Assembly: GCF_036373705.1 (NCBI RefSeq)
Contig: NC_089863.1
Coordinates: 22,256,619 to 22,320,618 of the forward strand
Length of the DNA stretch: 64,000 nucleotides
From: Amia ocellicauda
Taxonomy: Eukaryota > Chordata > Actinopteri > Amiiformes > Amiidae
Direction of reading: 5' to 3'
This document shows positions 1-8,655 of this stretch, piece after piece; the first letter of the stretch is position 1; each line of letters begins with the position of its first letter. The notes under the pieces are model-generated. The model was not told where the DNA came from. It searched no databases and worked only from the letters and a program-made list of their open reading frames with translations. Position numbers and translations under genes: made by a program.

Positions 1-130
1 GTGTTCCTAATAATCCTTTAGGTGAGTGTAAGTGCGCAGGCTGTAAGATTTGGGCGCTTTAAACGGCACGGTGTACTTGAACATCTTCATCATCACGTTG
101 ACACACATGCCATCTAAAACGCGCGTTGTC

Positions 131-238
131 TTTACTTGTTGGCTTGAAGTTAAACACAGACCGTCGTCAGGACTAGGGAATTAGCGGGGACAGGTGCCAG
201 GTGTGATACATTGGAGGCACACGCACTAACACCGAGCT
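131..238 (-). repeat. Diverged inverted copy of a 109-bp module A block
   Basis: Read on the minus strand, this stretch aligns with 7389-7497 of the first A module with about one single-base gap. By eye about three quarters of positions match, including a shared run around CAGGTGCCAGG. The A modules themselves are nearly identical to each other, so this is a much older copy or an independently conserved element. It is not an obvious tRNA. Confidence 0.7.
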
Positions 239-496
239 CATTGGCTCTACTAAGCTACTAAAAAAGAAGTGTTAACCAAGCACCGACCGATGCGTTTTCT
301 CCCACTGAATTGTGCACCTCGAAAGTCTACCAAATGCAGACTCCTTAAGCAAAGCATTGTCCCCCACAGGACACCGACTTATATGTAAACCCTCCCTCTC
401 TCCATAATCAATCTATCAGCAAGGAAAGGACCTAAATTCATGAGTAAATTACACATGCATTCAAAGCAATATGTAGAGCACGCTGTATCGGATATG

Positions 497-500
<4 letters not shown>

Positions 501-580
<80 letters not shown>
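501..580. repeat. (CTA)n microsatellite
   Basis: About 27 uninterrupted copies of the trinucleotide CTA/ACT. It creates a spurious poly-valine reading frame on the minus strand. Confidence 0.98.
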
Positions 581-628
581 CAATAATAATTTAAAGAGGA
601 GCGTTTCACCACCTGCCTTGAAAGCAGC

Positions 629-700
629 GAGCTCTTGTGGCAAGGGTAGCACGTCTGACTCTAGATCACAAGGGTGCGTGTTCAAATGACGTCGGGGTCA
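629..700 (+). pseudogene. tRNA-Trp-derived pseudogene with anticodon CTA
   Basis: The 72 nt follow the vertebrate tRNA-Trp gene closely from the D arm to the 3' end, including the T loop TTCAAAT and the 3' end GTCGGGGTCA. The anticodon loop reads CTCTAGA, so CCA has become CTA, the anticodon that would read the stop codon UAG. The acceptor stem has at least two mismatches and the T stem a G-G mismatch, so it is probably a pseudogene. It lies outside the array on the opposite side of LINE copy 1. Confidence 0.75.
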
Positions 701-812
701 GTGTTTTGTACACTAGCAGTAACCAGTAACACTAAGGTTGCATGAGTAATTGCACAGCTGACAGTGTAAAGTGCTTACCACCTTGTCGTTGATCTTGCAA
801 AAAGGTAAGCAC
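701..812. other. Spacer between tRNA-Trp-like gene and LINE copy 1
   Basis: Nothing is recognised in this short stretch. The LINE begins at about 813, where sequence shared with the other long copies starts. Confidence 0.5.
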
Positions 813-1069
813 AAGTATTTACAAGTTGCCACAGAGAGAGACTGGATAGTACAGGTGAGAGGTAGCCATCTTGTTGTTTGACTAGTTTCAGAATAGTCTT
901 AGCATTGCTCATTTTGTTTTAAGTTTGCCTTAAATTGACGTTAGCATTGTCTGTAGTTTGCCTAAATTGAAGCCAATTCAGTTCAGCTGCTGAGTTGGTG
1001 AAAGTAAACAGGTTATAGAAGGGAGTTTCTGTCTAGGACTAGCAGGAATTCTGTTGCAGGAGGAGCCAG

Positions 1070-1703
1070 GTGGGGCCAATTAGGTGTGAATTGGGGGTAA
1101 AACCTAGGAGAGTTGAGACCTTAGAGCAGGACAGCGTAGAGAACTGCTGGGTTACAGTAGGTCGTAACCACAGAAAAGGGCGTGCACACCCCGTAGAGAC
1201 ACCCCAAGAGCTTGAATTGCCCAACAGGTTCCAACTGCTGGACACCGAGTTGGACAGTGACAGCTCAGAGGGTGATGGGGGGCAGTTGAGCACCAGAGCA
1301 CCATGGTGCCCAATCCCCCCCCAGACGAAGGAGGTAGTTATAATAGGAGACTCAATTCTTAGAGGTGTAGATCACACAGTGTGTTCTAGTGACATGGAGA
1401 CCCGCATTGGTATCTTGCCTGCCTGGTGCTCAGGTTGCAGATCTCCCTAAACTAGTAGACGGGCTACTGGCCAAAGCCGGGGGGAATCCACCGGTCATGG
1501 TCAGGGAGACAGGCAGAGATTAGAAAGTTTAACACGTGGTTGAAAGCTTGGTGTAGGGAAGAGGGGTTTAGGTTTATGGAGCATTGGTCTTTCTTCTGGG
1601 ATAGATGGGACCTGTACAAACCGGACGGTCTACATCTAAACAGAAGGGGGGCTAATGCATTGGAAGAGCGTATGTGCAGTGAAATTGAGAATCATTTAAA
1701 CTA
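1070..1703 (+). pseudogene. LINE copy 1 ORF1, esterase-like, frameshifted
   Basis: The first frame (1070-1450) contains IGDSILRG, block I of SGNH/GDSL hydrolases with the nucleophile serine in GDS (residues 93-95). After a stop near 1450 the homology continues in another frame to about 1703, where DGLHLNRRG supplies the block V Asp/His pair. ORF1 proteins of CR1/L2 elements commonly carry such a domain, thought to help handle the element RNA. The frame break and lost 5' part make this a fragment. Confidence 0.7.
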
Positions 1704-1796
1704 GGAACCAGGGGGGCAGGGAGCTTTGACAATGGGAGATGTTCCACTAAGGAAAGGAAACCAAGGCAAACTGCCAGTAGGAAAGTCCTGAAATGT

Positions 1797-2681
1797 TTGT
1801 ACCTCAATGCCAGGAGTATAAGGAACAAGATGTTAGACTTGGAAGCCACAGTGCTGGTGTGTGACTATGATGTTGTAGGAGTGACAGAAACATGGCTTAC
1901 AGAAAATGATGGGGATGAATACAAGTTGGAAGGATATACACAGTTTAGGAGAGACAGGCAAAATTTAAGAGGGGGTGGGGTAGCATTATATGTGAAAAAT
2001 GACATTGAGGCAGAAGATCTTGTATTAGATCCCAGTAACGGAACAGAATCTTTGTGGGTGAAACTTTTGAACAAGAGATCTGGAGGATTAGCGGTAGGAG
2101 TGTGTTACAGGCCACCAAACTCAGATATTCAGAAAGATGCTGCATTGTAAAGTGTAATCAGGACTGCATGTAGCAAGGATGTGGCTGTTATAATGGGGGA
2201 TTTCAATTTCCCAAACTTAGACTGGGAAAGCCCAGTGGGGACTACAGAAGCAGAAATGGAAATGGTTGAGATGGTAAATGACTGCTTTCTAACTCAATTT
2301 GTCAGGGAACCAACCAGAGAGAGCGCATGTATTGACTTGATCTTTTCAAATGACCAAGATAGAGTCAGGGGGACAGTAGTTAGAGAACCAATGGCAAATT
2401 GTGATCACAATATGGTTGTCTTTGAGGCATTCTTTCAAAAAACAAGGTCCAAGTCTAAAACAATGGTCTACAATTTTAGAAAAGCAAACCTTGAAGGTAT
2501 GAGACGGCACTTAGAAGAGGTAGACTGGAGCACACTGGATACAGAGTTAGTTGAAAATGCATGGGTATATTTTAAGAATATACTACTCGAGGCTCAGGAG
2601 CAATTTAAACCAAAACTTAGCAAATTGAGGAACAAAAATCATTGGCCAAAATGGTATAATAGAGGTATGCAAAAAATATAA
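1797..2681 (+). pseudogene. LINE copy 1 ORF2 endonuclease domain
   Basis: This is the endonuclease/exonuclease/phosphatase-fold domain that nicks target DNA for priming. Visible motifs in order are LNARSIRNK, VTETWL (catalytic Glu), CYRPPNS, MGDFNFPNLDW (Asp/Asn) and CDHNMV (catalytic His region). One TAA at 2148-2150 interrupts the frame, where copies 5 and 7 read TAC. Apart from that stop it is the least damaged endonuclease in the window. Confidence 0.8.
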
Positions 2682-2692
2682 AGAGGAAGACA

Positions 2693-3196
2693 ATGTTGTA
2701 TAGCACATACAAAAGGGATGGTGACGAAACAAAATACATAGAATATGTTGAGCTGCAAAGAGATCTTAAGAAAGGGATCAGGAAAGCAAAGAGGGAATTA
2801 GAAAGAAAAATAGCTCTTGGAGCTCAAACCAATGCAAAGAGCTTTTTTCAATATCACAACAGCAAGCGGTTAATAAAGGAGGAGGTGAAACAGATAAAGG
2901 GCAAAAACGGAGGTATCTTGGAAAACGAACAAGATGTGGCACATATTCTAAATGAGTATTTCACAGAGGTTTTTACAAAAGAAAAAACAGATGACATGCC
3001 ACAGGTTGACAATCAGTCCAGTCAATCCCTAAGAGAGATCAGGATAAATGAGGAGGAGGTACTAAAGGGACTAGCAGAATTAAAAACAAACAAATCACCT
3101 GGGCCAGATGGGATATTTCCAAAAGTACTTCAAGAAAATAGGTGGCTCAGCAGATACAATCTTGGCAGCACAGGCTATTCAGAGGGACTTAGATAA
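2693..3196 (+). pseudogene. LINE copy 1 ORF2 linker to start of RT
   Basis: This 167-codon frame holds the lysine-rich segment between endonuclease and RT and ends at NKSPGPDGI, the typical first RT block of CR1-like elements. The frame then runs out of register because the RT core is deleted immediately afterwards. Confidence 0.75.
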
Positions 3197-3837
3197 TATT
3201 CAGTTGTGGGCTGACACCTGGCAAATGCAATTCAATGTGGACAAGTGCAAGGTAATACATGCAGGTAACAAAAATGTCCACTATAATTACACTATGGGAG
3301 GTACAGATCTACATGAAGTAACGCATGAGAAAGACCTAGGAGTCTATGTGGACTCCTCACTTTCTCCATCCAAGCAATGTGGGGAAGCAATAAAGAAGGC
3401 AAACAGAATGCTAGGGTATATTGTCAAAAGTGTAGAATTTAAAACAAGGGCAGTCATGTTAAGTCATGTACAATGCGCTAGTTAGACCTCATCTGGAATA
3501 CTGTGTACAGTTCTGGGCACCACACTTCAAAAAGGATATTGCTGCCTTAGAGGCAGTTCAGAGGAGAGCAACCAGACTTATTCCAGGTCTTCAAGGGAAA
3601 GTCCTACTCGGAGAGACTGAGAGAACTGAACCTTTTCACCCTGGTACAGAGGAGACTACCCGGGGACAGAAATGGAAATTGGGCTTCAAGGCATTCAAAA
3701 CGGAATACAGGAGACACTTCTTTACACAGAGAGTAGTCACAATCTGGAATAAACTACCCAGCGATGTGGTTGAAGCTGAAAGTTTGGGAACATTTAAAAA
3801 TGGTCTGGAAAGGATCCTTGGATCACTTCGATATTAA
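3108..3837 (+). pseudogene. LINE copy 1 ORF2 C-terminal region
   Basis: Two overlapping frames (3108-3485 and 3466-3837) encode the post-catalytic thumb and C-terminus, from GGSADTIL to KNGLERILGSLRY. A small change near 3462 (AAGTCATG for AAGACTG) splits the frame. The 30 codons seen at 46064-46153 in copy 5 are absent. Confidence 0.75.
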
Positions 3838-3971
3838 TGAACACCAAACGAGCACGATGGGTCGAATGGTCCCCTCTCGTTTGTTAACTCTCTTATGTTC
3901 TTAAAAGTATCTGAAGCAGCATGAAAGAGCACACTAGGCAGCTGAGAACAGACAGAGAGGGGAGTGTATAT

Positions 3972-4043
3972 TGCGTTGGCTGGGAATCGAACCCGGGTCA
4001 ACTGCTTGGAAGGCAGCTATGCTAACCACTATACCACCAACGC
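3972..4043 (-). tRNA. tRNA-Gly(TCC)
   Basis: The 72-nt cloverleaf with anticodon TCC in loop CTTCCAA follows vertebrate tRNA-Gly(TCC). All acceptor pairs form and the T loop is TTCGATT; one C-A mismatch lies in the T stem. A discriminator A is encoded and no run of four T follows closely. It lies about 65 bp from the LINE 3' end. Confidence 0.9.
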
Positions 4044-4269
4044 TTAGAAACTGCTTCCCCACAATATCTCACTGTGGTCGAACATGATTCCAGGATTGCA
4101 AAGTGGCAGGCAATTCGTTTTCCAAATTGCAATCGGTGAACATTTGGGAAGCCCTGCGATATCAGCAGTTTCCTGTTCCTGAGTGCGGAAGGAAAATGTC
4201 CATTAGCATCTTTCCAGATTGCACTTTATTCAGACCTTTCCGAAATGAAACAAAACCAAAGTTGAAACA

Positions 4270-4341
4270 TAGACGAGGATGGTTTCGATCCATCGACCTC
4301 TGGGTTATAGGCCCAAAACGCTTCTGCTGCGCCACTCTGCT
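4270..4341 (-). pseudogene. Initiator tRNA-Met-derived gene with anticodon TAT
   Basis: The body is initiator tRNA-Met, including the T loop ATCGAAA and the GGG/CCC anticodon-stem pairs next to the loop, but the loop reads CCTATAA, so CAT has become TAT. Two mismatches sit in the acceptor stem and the D-side is altered (GCGTTTTGGG for GCGTGCTGGG). It is likely non-functional as an initiator. Confidence 0.8.
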
Positions 4342-4610
4342 CCTTGGGCACTCACCCACCTGTTAACGTCACAGCCATTCCTATATTGCATATTGCAAGC
4401 AATACTAGTTTGCAAAGCCCTGCGTTATTTCCACTTTCCTGTTCAAGACTGCACACCGAGCTTCTCCATGCGCTGGAGCAGCTTTCCAGGTTTCAGTGCC
4501 TTCACATTTCACCCTGTATGTGCTGTGGGAAGCATCATGTCAATTGTTTTGAACTAAGCGGATCGGGGCTCAGTTTGAGCTCAGTTCCGAGCTTAAAAAT
4601 GACCGTGCTT

Positions 4611-4683
4611 CTGAGCAGCTGGGACTCAAAGCGACACTCCCTGGCTTAGGAACCCAGTGTCTGATCCACTAGGACACGGGGGC
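4611..4683 (-). pseudogene. tRNA-Arg(CCT)-like pseudogene
   Basis: The 5' half (GCCCCCGTGTCCTAGTGGAT), the anticodon loop TTCCTAA and the TTTGAGTCCCA T region follow tRNA-Arg(CCT). The 3' acceptor strand does not pair with the 5' strand and the T stem is interrupted, so it cannot fold normally. Confidence 0.65.
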
Positions 4684-4705
4684 TCAGCCAGACAGTATCG
4701 GAAAA

Positions 4706-4736
4706 TGGAAATAAATAAATAAATTAATATATAAAA
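4706..4736. repeat. (AAAT)n short A/T-rich tract
   Basis: A short imperfect AAAT repeat lies just beyond the Arg-like pseudogene. It recurs in each B module at varying length, longest near 20643-20675. Confidence 0.8.
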
Positions 4737-4944
4737 AGATGCTGGGCGTTACACAATAGACACCAGGTAAAGAAGTGAATAGTTACAGGAACTGTCACGT
4801 AAGCTCCTCAACTTGAACCGGGCACATACGAACTCCTGTGAAATAACACGAGATGGATAACTACCCCTTCTCTGCTGCAGCAGAATGTGACTACCTATTG
4901 CACAGATTACAATCAAATCAAGAAAGAGAGCAGGCTTTGTCGGA

Positions 4945-5015
4945 TGCGCCAGCCAGGAATCGAACCCGAGTCACAAGAATGGGAATCTTGTATGATACCA
5001 CTACACCACTGGCGC
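4945..5015 (-). tRNA. tRNA-Gly(CCC)
   Basis: This 71-nt gene has anticodon CCC in loop TTCCCAT with a perfect CAAGA/TCTTG stem. Acceptor GCGCCAG pairs fully with CTGGCGC. One T-stem pair is reduced to G-T compared with the copy at 53550. Its flanks are related to those of the Gly-derived pseudogene in module A. Confidence 0.88.
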
Positions 5016-5399
5016 TGCTGGGGAAGCTCTGGCTTGCGTCCTTGAAGCAAATTCATAGAAAGCGTCCCATGGGGCAAGATGATGTCTTAATGATTATCCT
5101 TATTAGTCTGTTATCGATCTGCTTAATACGTACCTAGCCAATCACTACATCACAGGTGCAGAGACAATCAGTATGAAGGCGAACACGATTTCGTTAACGT
5201 GTGCCCATTTACAAGTTCAATGAATGTATACAAAAATAGAGCAGATCTGGGTTTTCCTCTGAAACATTAAGGACTGGTTTCATAAATGCGTCCATAAGTC
5301 CATAAACGCCACGAGTGCAACTCTATTGTAGCTGCTGTTACTGTACAATTCATCGTGATACGTGTGTGTTTTATTTCAGCTGTAACTCGCCCTGGTTAA

Positions 5400-6119
5400 G
5401 CACGTCTACGGTGTAATTTAAAAATATTACAGAAATTGTCGTTTGCAGTTACAAATCTGTAGTAAGAGTAATACGTTAAGGGAGTCAAGTTCAGCAATTT
5501 AAAATACAAATCTACTAGCACATATCTTGATAAAGATTACAATAATAAATATAATAATAATACATAGCAAATATTTATTTTAGTGTTGCACATGGAAAGT
5601 TTTAATACAGTAACTTCTGAATATAATGTTGTCTATACCCTTTTAGCTATTCGTAATATCTCTTAACAGAAACGTGTATTTATTATGCTGTCTCCAATCA
5701 TCTAAAGCATACAGAATAAGACAGCCACAAAAGTCCTTTCCACACCAGGCTCTATCGCTCGTAGTGTTGCTTTCTGTCTTCATTTTTAAAACGAAACACA
5801 AAACCAAACCCACAATCGCTCCGCTCCTCCCACAACAGGGGGTGGACTTCCGACACTGGCCTGGTTTTCCTGTGGCGCTTTATTAAAACAACAAAAGATA
5901 ACAGTATGTCTCTGTCATTATCAACTGCTTGTGTTGGTGTAGCTTTGAAATTGTTTATTGAGGTCCCGCAATGTTTGGGGTGTAATGCAGAGTAATGTAA
6001 AAGTAAAGTAACTAATTACATTCTCCAGGAAGTAATAAGTAAAGTGTTTAGTTACTTTTGATATGAGTAACGAGTACAATGTAAGACATTACTTTTTGTG
6101 AGTAACGACCCCAACACTG
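5400..6119. mobile_element. hAT-like element, right part (module B copy 1)
   Basis: From about 5400 this follows the module A hAT element to its right terminus CAACACTG. The expected left end is replaced by unrelated sequence. It is followed by CTCTTTTC, the same octamer that flanks the A copies. Confidence 0.7.
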
Positions 6120-6370
6120 CTCTTTTCCTTCTCTTTTGGCTTGTTTGTTTGTTGTTGAAGGAGATACAAAGTTTGAGAGTGTCTCGTTTTATTTCTGAAA
6201 TATAACTCCCAGAAAGTATGGTCTTTGTGTTCTTGAAATTGAATAACCTAAAAAAAAAGAAATGGTCCAATGAATTGCCGAAGAAAAGTCTAGCCGCTGT
6301 ATTCTGGAATGAAGAAAAAAATGAAATGACAAGGGCAATCAAAGCAAGTAAGACAGTAGGCTGTGTGGCA

Positions 6371-6441
6371 TACGCTAGCCAGAAATCGAACGCAACTCAC
6401 AAGAACAGGAACCTTGTATGATACCACTACACCACTGGCGC
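6371..6441 (-). pseudogene. Gly-derived tRNA pseudogene with anticodon CCT
   Basis: The 5' half is identical in pattern to tRNA-Gly(CCC) (GCGCCAGTGGTGTAGTGG), and the anticodon stem CAAGG/TCTTG still pairs with a G-T. The loop reads TTCCTGT, so the anticodon is CCT, normally Arg. The T stem has a C-C mismatch plus several wobbles, and one acceptor pair is broken. All 13 copies share this state, so the decay predates amplification. Confidence 0.8.
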
Positions 6442-6560
6442 TGCGGGGAAGCTCTAGATTCTGTCACCGAAGCAAATGCACAAGACATATAAAACGCGTC
6501 CCCTGGGGCACAATGGTCTTTTAATAATTATCTGTAATAATCTGCAGTCGAACTGCTTAA

Positions 6561-6593
6561 TACGTACCTAGCTAATCACTACATCACAGGCGC
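6561..6593 (-). other. Possible 5' tRNA-Gly half remnant
   Basis: On the minus strand GCGCCTGTGATGTAGTGATT resembles the acceptor and D arm of tRNA-Gly(CCC), differing at only a few positions, but no anticodon or T arm follows. It recurs in every A and B module. It may be a partial duplication of the nearby Gly gene; chance is not excluded. Confidence 0.4.
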
Positions 6594-6691
6594 ATGGTTG
6601 TCATTCGGGGAAAATATGTGTTCACGAATGTTCATCGGAGTGGTTGTCATGCTAAGAGGTCAGTTGGAGTAGAGGGAGCTGGCCATGCCGT

Positions 6692-6764
6692 GCCTCGTTG
6701 GCGCAGTAGGTAGCGCGTCAGTCTCATAATCTGAAGGTGGTGAGTTCGACCCTCACACGGGGCA
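6692..6764 (+). tRNA. tRNA-Met(CAT), elongator
   Basis: The 73-nt gene follows vertebrate elongator tRNA-Met: acceptor GCCTCGT/ACGGGGC, D arm GCGCAGTAGGTAGCGC, anticodon loop CTCATAA with the usual T-T at 31/39, T loop TTCGACC, and discriminator A. No CCA is encoded, as expected in eukaryotes. No run of four T lies within about 130 bp downstream, unlike the neighbouring Phe and Leu genes. Copies at 11763, 14290, 16823, 30209, 49491 and 61140 are identical. Confidence 0.96.
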
Positions 6765-6879
6765 AGCACTCTTCCTTTATCTTTGAGTTCTACCACACTG
6801 ATCTCCAGCTGCAGAAAAAAGGCGCACACCTGTGCAATAAAGTGGTTGCTTGCGCTGTCTGAAGAAATTCATGGCAAAA

Positions 6880-6952
6880 TGCCAAATCCTGGGATGGAAC
6901 AAGGGACCTTTAGATGTTCAGTCTATCGCTCCCCCAACTGAGCTATTTCGGC
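6880..6952 (-). tRNA. tRNA-Phe(GAA)-like gene, probably weakened
   Basis: The body follows tRNA-Phe from GCCGAAATAGCTCAG to the end, with GAA in loop CTGAACA. Deviations are C at position 37, an A-A pair at the top of the anticodon stem, a C in place of the purine at T-loop position 57, and an A-A pair closing the acceptor stem. A run of four T starts directly after the gene (AAAA at 6876-6879 on the plus strand), a proper Pol III stop. All copies share these changes. Confidence 0.75.
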
Positions 6953-7078
6953 CATTGGTGAGATGACGTCGTGATCCCAAAAGTCAAAGTGAAGGAAGCC
7001 CTGGCAGAACACAGTCATTGAAAAGTTCATTTTTTTCCATGACGTCGGCAACGACTCAGTTTGATCACTGCAACACAA

Positions 7079-7161
7079 GTCAGGATGGCCGAGTGGTGTA
7101 ACGTGCTGCGTGCAGGTCATCGTCTCCTGTAGAGGCTTGGCTTTGAATCCCACCTCTGACA
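7079..7161 (+). pseudogene. tRNA-Leu(CAG)-like pseudogene
   Basis: The 83-nt sequence follows tRNA-Leu(CAG), including the long variable arm. The loop reads TGCAGGT, so the universal T33 is G, the anticodon stem CTGCG/CATCG has two mismatches, and the T stem has two. Four T at 7169-7172 form a Pol III stop. This copy also has GTAACG where the others have GTAAGG. Confidence 0.75.
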
Positions 7162-7168
7162 AGGGTCC

Positions 7169-7172
7169 TTTT
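7169..7172 (+). terminator. Pol III T4 stop after tRNA-Leu-like gene
   Basis: TTTT lies 7 nt beyond the gene end and is conserved in every A module. Confidence 0.6.
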
Positions 7173-7388
7173 ACCACTCAGGAGCACACACTTACCCGTG
7201 CTGGCGACAAGGACAACAAGAGTTGAGGACTGTGTTGAAAACGACATTACACAAAGAATTCAATGTTGAAAGAAATACATCAATACATAAATCAATGGAC
7301 ATGTATTTATTCATTGATTGATTGACTTCAACATGTCTTAATTTAGTCGCTGTACCCACAAAGCAACACTCAGCATAGTGGAGGCTAT

Positions 7389-7497
7389 AGCTCGGCGTTA
7401 TTGCGTGTACCTTACATGTATCACCCCTGGCACCTGGCCCTGATAACTCCCTACTTTTTGACCACAGTCTGTCTGTGACTTCAACCCGAGAAGTAAA
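7389..7497 (+). repeat. 109-bp block shared with 131-238
   Basis: This spacer block is present in every A module and, inverted and diverged, in the left flank of the window. Its minus strand contains CGGGTTGAAGTC here and CGGGTTCAAGTC in most copies, reminiscent of a Pol III B box, but no tRNA fold is seen. Function is unknown. Confidence 0.55.
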
Positions 7498-7748
7498 AAT
7501 GATGCACATAAGGCGCTTGCAATCTCGTTGTTTCAATCACATATCACAGTGGATGCGTACACACAGTGTTTCTCGGAGATTGCTGGGACAGTAAGGAATG
7601 TGTTCCTTGCTTTACATGTCATCTAGCGCACAGTAGCTTTTTCTCCTTCTTTTTGCCCATATCATCCACATATTGTGCCTTTGGGGAACGCCTCCGAAAC
7701 AGATTTAGAATGCTCTGAGATTCAAGAAACGACAGTGCAACTCTTTTC

Positions 7749-8655
7749 CAGGGTTGTGGGTAACGCGTTACTAAGTAACGCATTACAGTAATGTTATTAC
7801 TTTTGGTAGTAACGAGTAACGTAACGTGGTATGGTTCCAAAAGGAGTAATAATTTTACAGTTACTGATTCCTTTTTTTTGTTCTCGTTACTGCATTACAC
7901 ATTGTAACGATATGGTCTTAATAAGGACGATAAGGACGTCTATGTCGTACATTAAAAATATTAGAAAAACTGTCGTTTGCAGTTACAAATCTGTAGTAAG
8001 AGTAATAAGTTAAAGGAGTCAATTTGAGACATTTAAAATGCAGATCTACTAGCACATATCTTGATGATGATTACAATAATAACAATAATAAAAATAAATA
8101 GCAAAGATGTATTTTAGTGTTGCACGTTTTCTTATGGTAACGTAATGCTTGTCTGAGTATAATGTTGTCTATACACGTTTAGCTACTGCTAATATCTCTT
8201 AACAGAAACGTGTATTTATTATGCTGTCTCCAATCATCTAAAGCACAAAGAATAAAACAGCCACAAAAGTCCTTTCCACACCAGGCTCTATCGCTCGTAG
8301 TGTTGCTTTCTGTCTTCATTTTTAAAACGAAACACAGAACCAAACCCACAATCGCTCCGCTCCTCCCACAACAGGGGGTGGACTTCCGACACTGGCCTGG
8401 TTTTCCTGTGGCGCTTTATTAAAACAACAAAAGATAACAGTATGTCTCTGTCATTATCAACTGCTTGTGTTGGTGTAGCTTTGAAATTGTTTATTGAGGT
8501 CCCGCAACGTTTGGGGTGTAATGCAGAGTAATGTAAAAGTAAAGTAACTAATTACATTCTCCATGAAGTAATAAGTAAAGTGTTTAGTTACTTTTGATAT
8601 GAGTAACGAGTACAATGTAAGACATTACTTTTTCTGAGTAACGACCCCAACACTG
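7749..8655. mobile_element. hAT-type non-autonomous element, 907 bp
   Basis: The ends CAGGGTTGTGGGTAACGC and (inverted) CAGTGTTGGGGTCGTTAC are typical of fish hAT elements with GTAAC-rich subterminal repeats. An identical octamer CTCTTTTC flanks both sides (7741-7748 and 8656-8663), the 8-bp target duplication expected of hAT. No transposase frame is visible inside, so movement would need a protein supplied elsewhere. Because every A module has it with the same duplication, it inserted once before amplification. Confidence 0.9.

Larger units (their letters stand above)
1..628. other. Non-array left flank without a gene
   Basis: I see no protein gene or intact RNA gene here. It holds the diverged inverted array trace at 131-238 and the trinucleotide tract at 501-580, both listed separately. 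The rest is unrecognised. Confidence 0.6.
813..3906 (+). mobile_element. CR1-group LINE, copy 1 (lacks RT core)
   Basis: This non-LTR retrotransposon reads 5' to 3' through an ORF1 with an SGNH/GDSL-esterase-like domain, an apurinic-type endonuclease, a linker, and the ORF2 C-terminus, ending in a tail around ATGTTCTTAAAA. The family call rests on the esterase-type ORF1, the endonuclease motif LNARSIRNK and the C-terminal motif FFTQRVV...WNKLP, which are typical of the CR1/L2 group. The catalytic RT core is missing: the sequence jumps at about 3131-3140 from the linker to the segment just after the FADD motif. A 90-bp in-frame piece of the C-terminus is also missing compared with copy 5, and about 320 bp of the 5' region is lost near 1100. 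It is dead but shows the 5' half best. Confidence 0.85.
3907..6119. repeat. Module B, copy 1
   Basis: A block of four minus-strand tRNA-type genes (Gly-TCC, initiator-Met-like, Arg-CCT-like, Gly-CCC) followed by the right part of a hAT-like element. Spacers contain no gene. The stretch 4155-4200 and the stretch from about 4418 share a diverged motif (AGCCCTGCG...TTTCCTGTTC), so the spacer itself carries an old internal duplication. It matches module B copy 5 at a constant offset of 48,605 bp across the tRNA genes. Confidence 0.85.
6120..8655. repeat. Module A, copy 1 (tandem 2.5-kb tRNA unit)
   Basis: The unit contains in order a Gly-derived pseudogene (-), tRNA-Met (+), tRNA-Phe-like (-), tRNA-Leu-like (+) and a 907-bp hAT-type element. 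The 578-bp spacer 7162-7740 holds no gene; it contains the 109-bp block 7389-7497 whose diverged inverted copy lies at 131-238. The spacer 6120-6370 is related to sequence upstream of tRNA-Gly(CCC) in module B copy 4 (about 41705-41890), so A and B share ancestry. Confidence 0.92.

Noticed and set aside
461-685. 74-residue frame rich in valine on the minus strand
   Set aside because: It is the translation of the (CTA)n microsatellite.
4611-4683. Functional tRNA-Arg(CCT)
   Set aside because: The acceptor strands do not pair in any copy and the T stem is broken.
4853-5137. 94-residue frame containing GNRTRVTRMG in module B
   Set aside because: It is the antisense strand of tRNA-Gly(CCC), a well-known source of false proteins in automatic annotation.
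6218-6421. 67- and 70-residue frames repeated across all A modules
   Set aside because: They run into a tRNA pseudogene or lie in the hAT element, show no domain, and are repeated only because the DNA is repeated.
6647-6829. 60-residue minus frame found in nearly every A module
   Set aside because: It is the antisense of tRNA-Met with its flanks; conservation follows the tRNA and the duplication, not a protein.
7192-7536. 114-115-residue minus frame in the module A spacer
   Set aside because: It is the longest spacer frame but its starts and lengths vary with small indels between copies and no motif is visible.
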